Assembly (NCBI GenBank): GCA_023515745.1
Contig: JALECJ010000255.1
Span: forward strand, 940,001 to 1,004,000
DNA from: Amoeboaphelidium protococcarum
Lineage: Eukaryota > Aphelidiomycota > Aphelidea
Length of the DNA: 64,000 nt
Reading direction: 5' to 3'
A program made the translations under genes and the position numbers. Positions 37,871 to 51,849 of this stretch are shown here, in pieces (positions within the stretch are counted from its first letter, which is position 1; each line of letters opens with the position of its first letter). Below the pieces are notes generated by a model, which worked only from the letters and a program-made list of their open reading frames with translations, had not been told where the DNA came from and made no database searches.

Positions 37871-40445
37871 ATGACGTTAGAACTCACTGTAGATAAAGAA
37901 AATGAATAGCAGCTATATGTCGGAAATGTTAAGTAACCTAATAAAAAGTTGAAACAATTCCCGTATTCGGATATATTGGATACCGTAGCGTTGCCGGACA
38001 AGTCTCACTGCGCGAAATTCAATTTACACCAATCCTCTCCTCATTAAGGTCCAACTCAAAATTATCCCATGATTGACACTCTTGCTGAAGATTCAATTCT
38101 GGATGACTTTGAGGACTAGGAATTCACATCCCGATTATTGTTGAATTAACGTCTCTCTGTTGGCCCTGGGAAGGATCCGCTCAAGTTTTCGCCTCTGAAA
38201 CGCGATGATGCCTCAACACCTGACTGCTATCCCAACTTTCATGAATTGGCTTAAAACTCACAGATTGTCTAAACTGGGGATAAAGTTTCTGATGGTGTGA
38301 TTAACTCTACAACTGCTGTGGCTGAAGATTAACACAGCGCTCTGAAGAAGACTGCACATGTTCGCTTTACATCTGATGAAGATCGCTTGATTGAAGATGG
38401 AATATTCAAGTTTGGTCATGATTGGCCATAAATTGTCTAGTGGGCAAAGTTGAAGCGCACTCCTAAGCAAGTTAAAGCGCGTTTTGAGAGACTTTTGCTA
38501 AGTCAGGCTAAAAGAGGTGGTAATATAGAGAGTGCGGCTCTGAATGTGCCCGGAGTTAGACAACAAGATTCTGCTTAAACATCTACTCCTCATCGCATAT
38601 CTAATTCTAGTACTCCTTAGAGGAATGCAGCATCATCCAGTTGCGTATAGTCGCCATCACTTAAGATGAATACGGCCGAACATGATATTGCTTAGACTCC
38701 TCGTAAACTGCGTATTGATGATTACTTTAAACCTGAATAGTAGGTGCCTTAGAAGGATAATGCTAATATGATTCTATATGATGAACATTTGCGGGTTTAA
38801 AAGGAATTGTCTAGTAAGATATCTTCGCTCCAAGATGATATTATGTAAAAAGAGTAGTCTATTAAGAGTCTGCACAATGAAAAGCATCAGACTATTACAT
38901 TCTATGAAGATAAATTATCTGATTTGAGTGAGAAATATGATCATCAGGCTAAATCTGCACAGAATGCTCTCAAGTTACTGATTTTGGATAATGCCAAAGC
39001 TGAACGTCTGGAATGCCGTCGGAGTGCAGCTCTTAATTCTCTTCAACTCGGCTCTCTCATGACGGAATAGCACGGTCATGGATATAGAGAGACATTGTCA
39101 GATGGTCAGCTATTGATGGATATGGATGAGAAAGTGAAAAGAATTCAGCAGATGAAGGAAGATATTGAAAAGTAGCGAAAGCAATTAACTCTTAAAAGGA
39201 AGCACTCTAAAATATCTGATAATAGCGACTAGATTTAGAATCAAGACTTTGAGCTTTATGAGCAAGACGAGGCTTTGAAGTGGAAGTTGGGGAATCTTAA
39301 GAAGGAAGAGGGTGATTTGATGTTGGAAAGAGAGAAAATTCATCATTAGAAAGAGCTGCATGCCATAGAGCTGCGACGCATCAGAGATGAAGATTGCTCC
39401 AAGTTTAAAGATTTTCCCTTGTTCGATAATCGCTATCTGCTGACAAAACTGGTGGGTAAAGGTGGATTCTCCGAGGTGTACAGAGCTTTCGACTTACAAA
39501 CTTTCAGAGAAGTTGCATGCAAGATTCAGACTTTGGTAAGACTTATGGTTTGTTTAACTCCAATCCTATTAACCTATAATGTTCGTATCATACATGTAGA
39601 ATTAACAATGGAGTTATTAAAAGAGACAGAACTATATCAAGCATGTGATTAGAGAGCTTAAAATCCACAAGTCTTTAAACCATTAGAGAATTGTCCATCT
39701 GTATGAAATGTTTGAGATTGATGACAATTCATTTGCCATTGTATTGGAGTATTGTCCTAATATGGATCTGGATATGTATTGCAAGTCTCTGCCTTTAAGC
39801 AGTAATCGATGCTTACCTGAGAAGGAGGCCAAGGCGATTATACTGCAGGTATTCAATGCGTTAAAGTATCTAAACTCGATCAATCCACCTGTTATCCATT
39901 ATGATCTTAAGCCTGCTAATATTCTCATGTTTAATGATGGGATAAAACTGACAGATTTCGGATTGTCCAAGATTATTGAGAACGACTGCGGTGATGGTGA
40001 CATTGAGTTGACCAGCCAGTTTGCAGGCACTTATTATTATCTGCCTCCTGAGTGTTTCCATTAAGGTAATGTGTCGGGAGAAAGTGGTGGTGGTGGTGTG
40101 AGAATATCGTCCAAGGTTGATGTGTGGAGTGCAGGAGTTATATTCTACCAGTTGCTGTTTGGCGTCAAACCGTTTGGTTAAGATCAGTCCTAGAATACCA
40201 TCTTGGCCGAGAATACCATAATGAAAGCCTACAATGTCACATTTCCTGCTAAACCTAATATCTCCATTGAAGCCAAGAACTTTATTAAGCGATGCTTAGA
40301 ATACCGTTAGGAGTTACGGCCTGATGTCCTCACTATCTGCTGCGATCCGTATCTCAATCCACCAAAGAGAATTTAAGTGACTCCTGTGAATAACTCTGTT
40401 GTCAATGGTACGCATGCTAATACGAACAAGACATCTATGAAATGA
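37871..40445 (+). CDS. Tousled-like kinase with an N-terminal Myb/SANT domain
   Basis: 836 aa from two exons; the intron is 39536-39599 (64 nt, ends ATGTAG). A Myb/SANT-like helix bundle lies at ~160-207 ([37 protein letters not shown]), then a long coiled coil (~300-510), then a kinase domain (516-~830). The kinase has [36 protein letters not shown] across the splice, [16 protein letters not shown], and the TLK-type C-lobe [17 protein letters not shown]. TLKs phosphorylate the histone chaperone ASF1 during S phase. HYD in place of HRD is normal for TLKs. The Myb/SANT domain is unusual for the family (see findings). Confidence 0.92.
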
Positions 40446-40586
40446 AGATTTTGGTTACTACTGTTGGTGGCAATAACTGAATAAGATGAATGAGAATACA
40501 TGAATGGATCAATTTTAATACACTGATTTTCGGGTTCAATGTCAAATTTTCTGTACAATATACATAATCACCGACCATTCACCTTT

Positions 40587-42440
40587 TCACTATTGACCAA
40601 CGATGACGTTCTCCTTGTCCTCACTCTTCTTGCTTGAACTTCTCTCAAATCTTTTGAAGTTATTCACATTTGAAGACACATTTCCAGCACCGCCCTTCAC
40701 CGCATCCATGTTATCGAACATGTGCAACTTGCGACGCCATACTTTCATCTGGCCCTCCCAGTTACGCTTACTGATATCCTGGTGCTTATCAGGAGTCTAC
40801 GGATCATATCTTCCACGTCTGTTCTTATTCGGCTTGATACTGATATAGTTTCTATACTCTGGAGTATTCTTACCAATATCAATCTGCTTCTGACGCTGAG
40901 CAAGACGACGTTCAGGATCAGAAGGAGGCGGAGGTGGAATCTTTGGACGTTCCTACTGAACAACTTAATCTCCCTCCTTCAGCGGAGCAACTGTCTCTTG
41001 AATGTCCTCCATCTAATCTAAAACCATGGCATCTTCCAATATCCCTATATCAACATCGTCGACTCTCACAGGCTCTTTAGATGAAGCAGAATCACTCTGG
41101 CCAATGCCCAAAGGCTACTCAGTATTAGCAACTTCTTGTTGAGAAGACACACCAGTAGCAATATCAGCTACGTTCTAAGTGCTCACAGATAGAGACTTGA
41201 GTTGTAGAGTCAAATTAGATGCCACTTTACCAACCACTGGCCTGTTACTTGCCTCAGATTCAACAACAGCTGGAACATCAACTTTCTACTATTCAACAAC
41301 AGGGAGAGGAGTGATAGTAGGTGCTTGAACATTTCTACTGACCATGGATGAATAAGACACGCCAGAGTCAACTTGCTGCTGTTACTTTTACTACTTAAGC
41401 GGGTGCTGCTAAAACTTGGCAGGAGCATTCGTAGAGAACATTTACTAGGCAGTCACCTTTGTAGGAGCCAATCTCCGCTTATTATTGCCACCATTCTGAT
41501 TAACGCTTGCAGATGAAGACTAATTAATTATAGAAGAGTCCTTAATAATAGGAGGAGCATACGAATCTTTCAACTAAGAAACCTTGAATGCACCAGCAGC
41601 ACTTTGACCCAAAGGCTCAGTAAGTCTAGCTTCGATCTTTGAACGTAGAGGAGGAGGAATATACACAGAATCAACGGGTTTAGCCAATTGCTAAGGCTAA
41701 GAGGTGACATTCTCAGATACATTAACTGAGGACTATACGGACACCTAGTTCAAATGCGCAGACTACTACTACTACTACTTAGAACCACCTTGTTATTATT
41801 ACTATTATTACTAACACAGATTACGATACTAAGCATGAACACCAACCATTTACTGCATAGACATGGCAGCACTGGCCAACTCGGCACTCAAATACCTCGG
41901 CACCTCAGGCAAAGCACGTCCAACTGACCAGTCTGAAGCCAGAGCACCACTTACAGCACGCAACTTGATAAACTTTTGGTAGTTGGAGTCTGTGTGCTGC
42001 TACGGAGCATCCACCTGAACGTATGACCCAGGCATATTAGCAGCACCACCATGCTATTGATGATTCTAAAGATTAGATGTATGCTTAAGCAGACCGGGAG
42101 GAGGTGCAACCTAGATGGGACGGACTCTCTTCACAGTAGCCACAGTGTTGCCACCGTTCTACAACATAATCTACTTCTGAGACACCTACACGTTTTGAGG
42201 ACTCAACTAGCGCTTCTGACTAGGAAATTCATCCTAATGACTACTACTAATAGAATTTCTAGAATCTGAAGGAGTCAGGACACCAGATGCAGAATTCTTG
42301 GACACGTTACTCTTGCAAGTAGAAGCACTGTGCAACTATTAAGCAGCCAACTAGGCAGCACTGTCCACTTATTCACCACTAGACACATCAGCAGCACCAA
42401 CAGCCTGAGCACCAAGAGACTTCAACTAAAATTTAGTCAT
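40587..42440 (-). CDS. SLBP: Histone stem-loop-binding protein (SLBP)
   Basis: 617 aa, one exon. The last ~110 residues hold the SLBP RNA-binding domain: RRLAQRQKQIDIGKNTPEYR, then RYDPQTPDKHQDISKRNW and VWRRKLHMFD, including the TPDK element (TPNK in animals). SLBP binds the 3' hairpin of replication-dependent histone mRNAs and drives their processing and translation. The N-terminal ~500 residues are disordered and very Gln/Ser-rich, with several Gln runs encoded mostly by TAG/TAA; that is more than twice the length of human SLBP (270 aa). The gene is divergent from the WW-FF gene. It predicts stem-loop-ended histone mRNAs elsewhere in this genome. Confidence 0.92.
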
Positions 42441-42939
42441 AACGTAAAGGAGAGAGAGAATAAATCAATAGAATTTAACAATTCTGTCAAGTAGACAATG
42501 GATATGAAAGGCTACGGTAATTGTCGTTACTTCTAAAAGCGAAACAAAGTAATACTTGTCGTTCCGCGTTGAAGAGAGAAAGAGAGAAGAGAACGAAGGG
42601 TGGCGTCGCGTCATTCACCTCGTTAGAAGAGGGATTTTCTCTCTCTCTTTCTTTCTTTATCTCTATCTCTACTCAGATCTGTTTCAACGATGACGCCTCA
42701 CTTTATTACGCGTTCTCTCTTTCTTAGCTTATCTACAATAGATGTATCCGTCAATGACTTGATTATCACGAAAATTCTGTTTAGATATGACCAATTTTTC
42801 CCGTTTATACTGCTTTGTACGATGATAGACGGAATGTTACACCAGTTCACGTTCGAGAGTTTAATTCTTAGTTTTGCTCGCAAATCTGCTTTATCCTCTT
42901 TCACTTACCGTTAATCGCAGTGTATTACCAACAATAAAA
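42441..42939. other. Divergent promoter region with purine/pyrimidine tracts
   Basis: 499 bp between SLBP (minus) and the WW-FF gene (plus). A GA-rich tract lies at ~42571-42600 and a CT-rich tract at ~42637-42674. The overlapping small ORFs here look like by-products of the repeats. Confidence 0.45.
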
Positions 42940-43647
42940 ATGGAGAGAACGCATCAGTACTTTGACAAGATTCCAAAGATTAATTATTGGACAGAAGAGA
43001 GATCTGCCACTACTAATTCTACATCAGAATTACCCGGCGGTGATGGAGTTTACTATTATTACAATCATCTGACAAAGTAGACGCGTAATGAAAAGCCTTA
43101 GGAGATTGTAGAGATTGAGTAAGAATTATCTCGATTGCGCAAAGAGGAAAAGATTGTGGAGAGTGTAAATGTACCAAACACTCAATGGATTATCTGCATC
43201 ACTAATCTGGGTCATATATTCTATCATTAGAGTACACTTTAACTCAGTCAGTGGGAGTGCCCTGAAAAAGTTTAATCGTTTCTGAGACAGTTTGATAAAG
43301 ACGCGTCAGTATTGCATGATGCCGCCATCGATGATACTTTAGTAGATGAAGAATTATCATAATCTAATGTTAATGTATCTAATCGCGTAAATGATATAGA
43401 GCAAGTCAACAACGATAAAACCATGATTATACCTATAGAATAGAATGAACCTACAGAACCGGTAAAATCTGACTCTGAAAGACGGTAAGAGTTTCTTGAC
43501 TTGTTGCAGGAGATTGGCGTCAATAAATTCAGCTCATACGAAATTGAAGTTAAAAAGATCAAGACTGATGATAGATTCAAAGCATTTAAAGACAACAAGA
43601 AGAAACTATTTGATGAATATTGTTCCTCTCTATCGAAAAAAAGTTGA
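42940..43647 (+). CDS. WW-FF domain protein (Urn1/TCERG1/Prp40-like)
   Basis: 235 aa, one exon. WW1 at ~13-50 (NYWTEERS, then GVYYYYNHLTKQTRNEKP), WW2 at ~78-107 (WIICITNLGHIFYHQSTLQL, then QWECPE), an acidic linker, and one FF domain at ~175-230 (FLDLLQEIGVNKFSSYE, then DDRFKAFKDNKKKLFDEY). Proteins with this order (yeast Urn1 and Prp40, animal TCERG1) join spliceosomal components and the RNA polymerase II tail through WW and FF domains. The small size and single FF point to Urn1. TAG and TAA codons lie in the WW loops. Two ACGCGT motifs fall inside the gene (43081, 43302). Confidence 0.85.
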
Positions 43648-43787
43648 TAATTTATTGACTAAATGTATTACTTTTGTTTTAAGCATAAGAAACTGTTTTG
43701 ATCTTGTTAATCTCTTCATCTCCAAAATTTGTAATCCATTTTTATTCAGATTGTACATAGAAGAATAGTAAGCAACAGTAATTATAA

Positions 43788-44912
43788 ATGGGAATAATTG
43801 AGTTGGTGAGGCGTTTGTATTACTATTACAAGTTTAAGCTGGTGTAAAGTCACGATATATTTTTACGATTAGACAAGTTGGTAAAGTTTCTATTACACAA
43901 GTTGACTGGTTAGTCTGAATTAGAGAGATTATTGTTGACTGCTTCTGATTATTTTAGTACTTCTCAAGACATACAACCAGAGTCTACATAGAGTATTCTT
44001 TATGTAAGGAAATTAGATTCTATTACTATAGCACGATTGTATTAGAGTTGGATGCTATCTCACTAAGTAATGGCATTGAGAATTCAAGTGGAGGATTCTT
44101 CAACAAGTATTGGGGATCTGAGTTAGATTTTGGTTAAAGTTCTCAACGTTAAAAAGTGTTCTTACCTAGATTAGAATGGAAAAGATGCTTTACATAGATT
44201 TATGGTATGTTACAAAGCTGTTATCTTATTTACTAGTTAGATTAGAAGTGAGATGACCGTTAAAGTTGATGCTTCTAACGGAGATCATGAATAGTTGCTG
44301 AGATCTCTGCTTATCACTCTTACACCTCCAGGTATAGAATATTAGGCGGTGACTCCAGATTGGGAACGCCTGGGATTCTAGTAGAAAGATCCTACTACAG
44401 ATTTCCGTGCACTTGGCCTATTTGCATTGAGGAGCTTGTCACTGCTGGCTGTACGGTTTCCCGAAATGTGTTCATAGAGTCTGGCCCTGACACGTGGTGG
44501 TGACATTAACAATTACCTGCCATGGGCGTGTCATGTCATTAACTTTACTTCATGGCTCGTAGAACTATTAAAGTCACGATAAGCTTTTCACCTGTTCATT
44601 GAGGCTATGTTTAGTAATACAGGTATGGACACCTTTGTGATTGAAGACGGTATTGTGATTGACGTAGCGTAATAAGTCTTCATCACCATCCTTATGTATA
44701 TATTGCAAGACTTTGATCATTACTTTTATGCATTCACTGCCAAGTAGAGGAGTGTACTTCACAATGGTGACTCTATGCCCATAATCTCAATGTATCCCTC
44801 TGCCGTGAAAGTTTACAAGAACCAGTTTGAGTACCGGCTGCAATGTGTTTGGAACCCGCACGAGTGGATCACTTACAATGGAATACTAAATGCGCTCAAC
44901 ATCAATAGGTGA
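43788..44912 (+). CDS. ELMO-domain protein (ELMOD-like)
   Basis: 374 aa, one exon. The ELMO/CED-12 core is at ~185-330: DWERLGFQQKDPTTDFRALG followed by LFALRSLSLLAVRFPEM, and later NYLPWACHVINFTSWLVELL. The N-terminal ~150 residues are helical without a second recognisable domain, and no PH or SH3 domain is present, so ELMOD is a better fit than ELMO1. ELMOD proteins are GAPs for ARL2/ARF-family GTPases; the catalytic Arg of the family (in the WxRLGFQ segment) appears present as WERLGFQ. The start is the first ATG in the frame, ~140 bp after the WW-FF gene on the same strand. Confidence 0.88.
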
Positions 44913-45016
44913 AATTATTAAACTATTGGCTTCATTTAGTCTGAACTTTAATTATAAACGATAATAATCACTGAATAAACAGAAAAGAGCCCATTAATTG
45001 TGATAAAGTTTGTCAT

Positions 45017-45841
45017 TCAACTGCGAATGTGACTTCTCACAATGTCTTTCATCTGTGTGATTACATCTTTACTGCTGACACCTTCTTGCTTGGGCTTGAA
45101 TATACCAGTGCCGCTGACTATAACGTTAGCACCAGAACGTGCCACAGTCTCAATATTACTCAAATCTATGCCACCATCTACTTGAATATCAAACTGCAGG
45201 GCCTATTCCACATCTCCAGCAATTTTGTTCAGCTATTCGCGCAATGCTGTGACTTTTTACAGCTATTCAATTTATATTTTCTATCCTCCAAATCCCGGCT
45301 CGACTGTCATAATCAGAATCATATCCAAAAGTCCGCTTCTGATCAGATCCATCAACACATCAATTATAGGACGATCAGTCCCAGGCGCTTTATCAGAGAG
45401 TTGAGTCTTTGGCTTTATAGATATCCCGCACCTCATACCAGCATCTTTGACGCGTTGACACATTTGTCGTAAATCTAAACTACCACTACTACTATCGATA
45501 GCTTCAATATGGAACGTGTAACCATTTGCGCCGGCTTTAGCAAAGTCATCGATCCACTGCTATGGACGGCTGACCATAAGATGACAATCCAAAAATGCTT
45601 TCGTATGCGGACGCAGAGACTTTATAATCGGCGCTCCAATGGTCAAATTTGGCACAAAGTGTCCATCCATCACATCCATATGCAACATGTCCGCTCCTAC
45701 ACCAACTCAACTTTCAAGATTCATACATATAAATTGTACTCAAATACATATCCTACCGCAATCCACCATTCTATGGCATTCCTCTGCGAGCCTGGCAAAG
45801 TCGCCACTCAATAAGGATGGAGCAATCTTCGCTTACGGCAT
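45017..45841 (-). CDS. RPE: Ribulose-phosphate 3-epimerase
   Basis: 254 aa from two exons; the intron is 45697-45756 (60 nt, ends GTGTAG). TIM-barrel enzyme of the pentose phosphate pathway that interconverts ribulose-5-P and xylulose-5-P. Motifs in order: [17 protein letters not shown], the spliced [16 protein letters not shown] with metal ligands His and Asp, [31 protein letters not shown] and [15 protein letters not shown] at 45281-45283 is the invariant Gln of GFGGQ, strong support for TAG = Gln. It is convergent with the ELMO gene (104 bp). Length and motif order leave little doubt. Confidence 0.96.
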
Positions 45842-46054
45842 TTAGCGATCAAGATTTAAAATTAGAATCAAGTTGTGATACTTAAAAAGGAAGAGAAGTC
45901 GATCGCTGAGAATGAAGTGATATTTACTGATTGATTCAACCTTTAAACTAAAGTAGATATCATTAAAATTTGGACTGTAAGACTTCTAGCCACAGAGCAG
46001 CAAGTAGTAGAGTTAATATCAGGTTAAATACAAAGTAGATATAATAATTTAAAA

Positions 46055-48325
<2,271 letters not shown>

Positions 48326-50095
48326 TCATTATTGGGGTTAGCCGCAAACGATATGTTCAATTTAACCATTGTGAGATAGTTCCACTGAGCTGAAGTCACT
48401 CGAGAATACAACCTTAAAGTACTTGTCGTTGACGAATTCGTCACCACTTTCAAAAACTTCGTAAAAGTCCACAACAGCATAATCGTTCAAAGGAATATCC
48501 TTGTATCTACCGATCGTAAGATCAAATCTATCCATGTGTTCTCTCAGCCTGTTCCCATTGCGAAGCAATTAGAATCCCAATTGAAATTTATCATAAATAT
48601 TAAAATAGATGGATCCTTTCGAGCTTTACTAAGCCCCAACGTCAGGATGACACTAGTATGGGGCCAACAGAAAACAGCACCTATAAAACTCATTTTAGTA
48701 AATACGCTCATAGATTCGACCATCTCTACCAATAGCTTGAGTATTTAAAAATACTCGAGGATTAAATTACTCGAGAATACGCTTTAGCAAAGTGTGCACA
48801 GTTACATCAGTCCAATTCTTAATCACATGACGTCCAAAAACTCTATACATTGATTTGTAGTATGAATCTCGATAGAAGAATCGCATTATTTCACTTGCAA
48901 ATTTCAAAGTTCCTTCACTATGATCTGCTATACAAATTCCATAGAGATGCAAATCAAGATATTTACCATCCAACGGAATAGAATCGTAGTGAATCAGCGC
49001 GTTCATGACTTCATCAGTATCATCGCCCAGCATCTGCGTAATCTTATTGTAATCCACAGCAAAACATCGCGCAGTGTAAAGCTAAGATAGAAATTTTCCT
49101 TTCATCATGAGCAATCGAATATCTTTAACTTCTTTAGCACAGTATGGTGCGCGCGTAAACTCGTAACAGAGAGTATACAACGCAAGGTACACTAAACCAG
49201 GACGATAATTGAAAAAGTTGTTAAAAAGATCACCAATGACCTCAGGAACCAAGATTTCGCGAGCAATCGGTTTATATTGCTTGAATTTATCGACAAGTTC
49301 CATACACTCTTGATCCGAAAATTTGATATCATCATAATACCACCTTAGTTGAAACAGCGATAGAGATAGATTATTTCTAGCCGTGGATAAACCAAAAAGA
49401 GCAAATGCCAGTACTCTGCGGACTTGAGCTCCACTCTTCAGGTTACTCCAAAAGAATGGATGACTGTAAATGTTTTGCGTTTCGTCCATAATAAGAATAC
49501 CGCCAGTCGCCATAATACGCAAAACGCTCTATCCTAACAACAAAGAGAAAAATTCATCAATATCCATTTCGGGCGTATAGTTCGCAAACGAGATAAAATG
49601 GACATTCTTCCCACTTCGCTGCCAATAATTGTACATCAAATTAGCAAGTGCGGTTTTCCCAGTGAACGATGGCGATGTAATGAGCAATGACATTTGCCTT
49701 TCCATCGTGTCGGAAATCTTTTTCACGAGTTCAGCGCGATCTATTACCGGATTTTGAGTAAAGTCAGGAAGCCCTTCAAGAACAGCACCACTATTCGGAG
49801 GGAAAGGACTAATATTAACCAGCGACGGCTACTTCGACGGAGGAGGTGATGTGCGAATTTCAATGCACGGTCCACCTTCAACATAAAATGCATTGGGGAG
49901 TGCCCGAAAGTCAGCCATCGTGGCAATTAGATCATTGGTAGAAGAGTTGTAGAGCTGCAATCTAGGAGCATCGATCTCTCCCAGGGCTCTATTGTACTTC
50001 TCTTTAATAGCTCTGCGCAATTCACTGACATCTTCAATACCGTCAGTTTCAATTTCGGTTGACATTCCACCATAGATAACGTTAAGAAATGGCAT
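48326..50095 (-). CDS. Crinkler (CRN)-type effector: header, P-loop NTPase, REase-like domain
   Basis: 589 aa, one exon. Residues 1-~90 are a ubiquitin-like CRN header (MPFLNVIYGG; LRRAIKEKYN; PRLQLYN), then Pro-rich SPPPSKQP. The P-loop NTPase (~120-400) has Walker A TSPSFTGKTA (Lys146) and Walker B GGILIMDETQ (~205). The C-terminal ~130 residues match the PD-(D/E)XK domain of CRN proteins: FQLLRNGNRLREHMDRF, GRYK, DYAVVDF, YFKVVFSSDFSSVEL. In the family the core reads G-x-I-D-F and I-E-L-L-R; here those Asp and Glu positions appear as Tyr497 (GSIYFN) and Gln509 (a TAA codon), so the nuclease may be inactive. CRNs act inside host nuclei or in genome conflict. No classical signal peptide is seen. 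Confidence 0.85.
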
Positions 50096-50810
50096 TTTAA
50101 TGAAGGTATTGTCTGGTATAAAAGTGTGAAGTGAAAAAGGAGAAGAAAAATTCGCTCATTGCTTTGTGACACTCTGGGCAACGTTGTCGGACGCTGAAAG
50201 TGATCTTTGGACGCAATGACTTTGCCTAAGAGAGAGAGCTCAAGCACTGTACAATGTCACAAGATACTAAAGACGTATTGTCATATCTGTCCACTCACCG
50301 CTGCTTACAAGCACCGAAAGAATAACGTTTATTTTCTGGAAAGCTTGACATGCAGATGGATGGGCAGCACTGTGCCATATCTTAATGTTCATTTTCCTAT
50401 ATTTAGTAAGTATTGCTTAAAAATGATCGATATTGCCTCTCTCTCTTTCGCGGTAAGAGTGATGGCGTAACTATTTTACACAAGTTGACTGAACCAAAAA
50501 TTATTATATAGAGTCTGAACATAAGCTTATTCAACATACACGTACAGACTTGACGTAACAGTACATTTTGAGAATAATGCATTATATACTGGAAAGTAAT
50601 AAGTAACTATACCGCTTATTGAGAATGACCTTCAGTTTCATCAACATCAGCCACGCACGCAGGAACTGTTTGATCATCATCGCTTCTTCTCTGAGCATCA
50701 ACATCACAAAAATAGCGCGAATTACTTGTTCTGTTTTTTATTACAATCATAATTCCAACTCCATCATCATAACGCTATATATCTTCTATAAAAACACAAT
50801 CTGAGTAAAG
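50096..50810. other. Divergent spacer, CRN / POLD4
   Basis: 715 bp holding both promoters and the second direct-repeat copy (50249-50263 and flank). The plus ORFs 50207-50470 and 50619-50804 show no family signal. CAT-rich stretches occur near 50670-50700. Confidence 0.45.
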
Positions 50811-51539
50811 ATGCCGCCAAAGCGAAGTACTCCATCAACGCCAAAAATGAAGAAGAAGAAGAGAGTCGGCGGGGACAATGATGATGATGTGGGAAGAGAG
50901 CATTTGTTCACACCTCCTTCAAAATCTGGCGGTAAACTGCTGGCTAATGGTAGGGAAAAGTAAAAGTAGTCGCTGAAGAGTATGGATAATTTCGATGTCC
51001 CAGCTGTGAATTCTGATGGCCAAGATTCGCTGCTGAGCAGTAGCCTAGTTTAGACTCCACCTCCTTCTGTTAAGCGCCTTCAATCATCTGTTTCCACTGA
51101 TTATAACAACCATAAATAAGCCAATACTTAGAACAATGTTATTGAGTCTGATTACAGTGACGATACGCTACATATTAAATCTCCATCAATTGCCGCTGCG
51201 AATAGATCTCGCCTGAGAACACCTGATAATAAGTCTGCTTCTACATTGTTGGTGGTACCATCTACTCCTGTTAAGGCTAAGCGATCCCCGTTGAAAGCCA
51301 TTAGAATTCCTTAAAAAGAGTTATAGGATGCTTTATAGATTTTGAGAAAGTTTGATATAGATTACACGTATGGACCTAACGTTGGATTGTCGCGTAAGGA
51401 GCGTTGGAGTAGAGCTCAGCGGCTTGGTATGTATCCAGACGAGCGAATCAAGTCGCTGATTTAATAGTATGACAATGACATGTTCATGGAGGAAGACAGA
51501 GTGAAAATACGGGAGCCATTGTGGTACGGAGAATTGTGA
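50811..51539 (+). CDS. POLD4: DNA polymerase delta small subunit (POLD4/Cdm1)
   Basis: 242 aa, one exon. The N-terminal ~165 residues are basic, Ser/Pro-rich and disordered. The conserved C-terminal module follows: ILRKFDIDYTYGPNVGLSRK, ERWSRAQRLGMYPDE, IKSLIQQYDND, and it ends PLWYGEL. This is the POLD4/Cdm1 signature (FD-x-YGP-x-x-G-x-(S/T)R-x-RWxRAxxLG). POLD4 is the fourth subunit of the replicative polymerase delta. It is longer than human (107 aa) and S. pombe Cdm1 (160 aa) because of the disordered N-terminus. KxxELQDALQIL before the module may contact PCNA or the other subunits, but I see no clean PIP box. Confidence 0.88.
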
Positions 51540-51849
51540 TATACTGAATATAAGATTTTAGTTTTGTGGAATATATTATCAACTTAAGGATGCTACTAGA
51601 AGCCTTTTTACGAGTTAATGACATGTACTCATAAAAGTCTACGTGAGCTTAAAATCGGAATTTAAATATTGTTGTCAACTGTAAATTTGACAAAATGGCA
51701 GAGTGGCAGACGCCATTGTTAATAATATTCTAAATAAAACGAATGTTAGTTCATAGGATCATCATCATAGCGTTTAAGTTAATGGCAACTTTTGGTGATC
51801 AGACGCTGAAAGCGATCCTTATAAATCTCAACCTATCAACTACTAGAGT
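51540..51849. other. Convergent spacer
   Basis: 310 bp between POLD4 and the first member of the tandem family. Should contain both 3' UTRs. A short CAT-repeat is at ~51759-51768. Nothing else seen. Confidence 0.4.
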
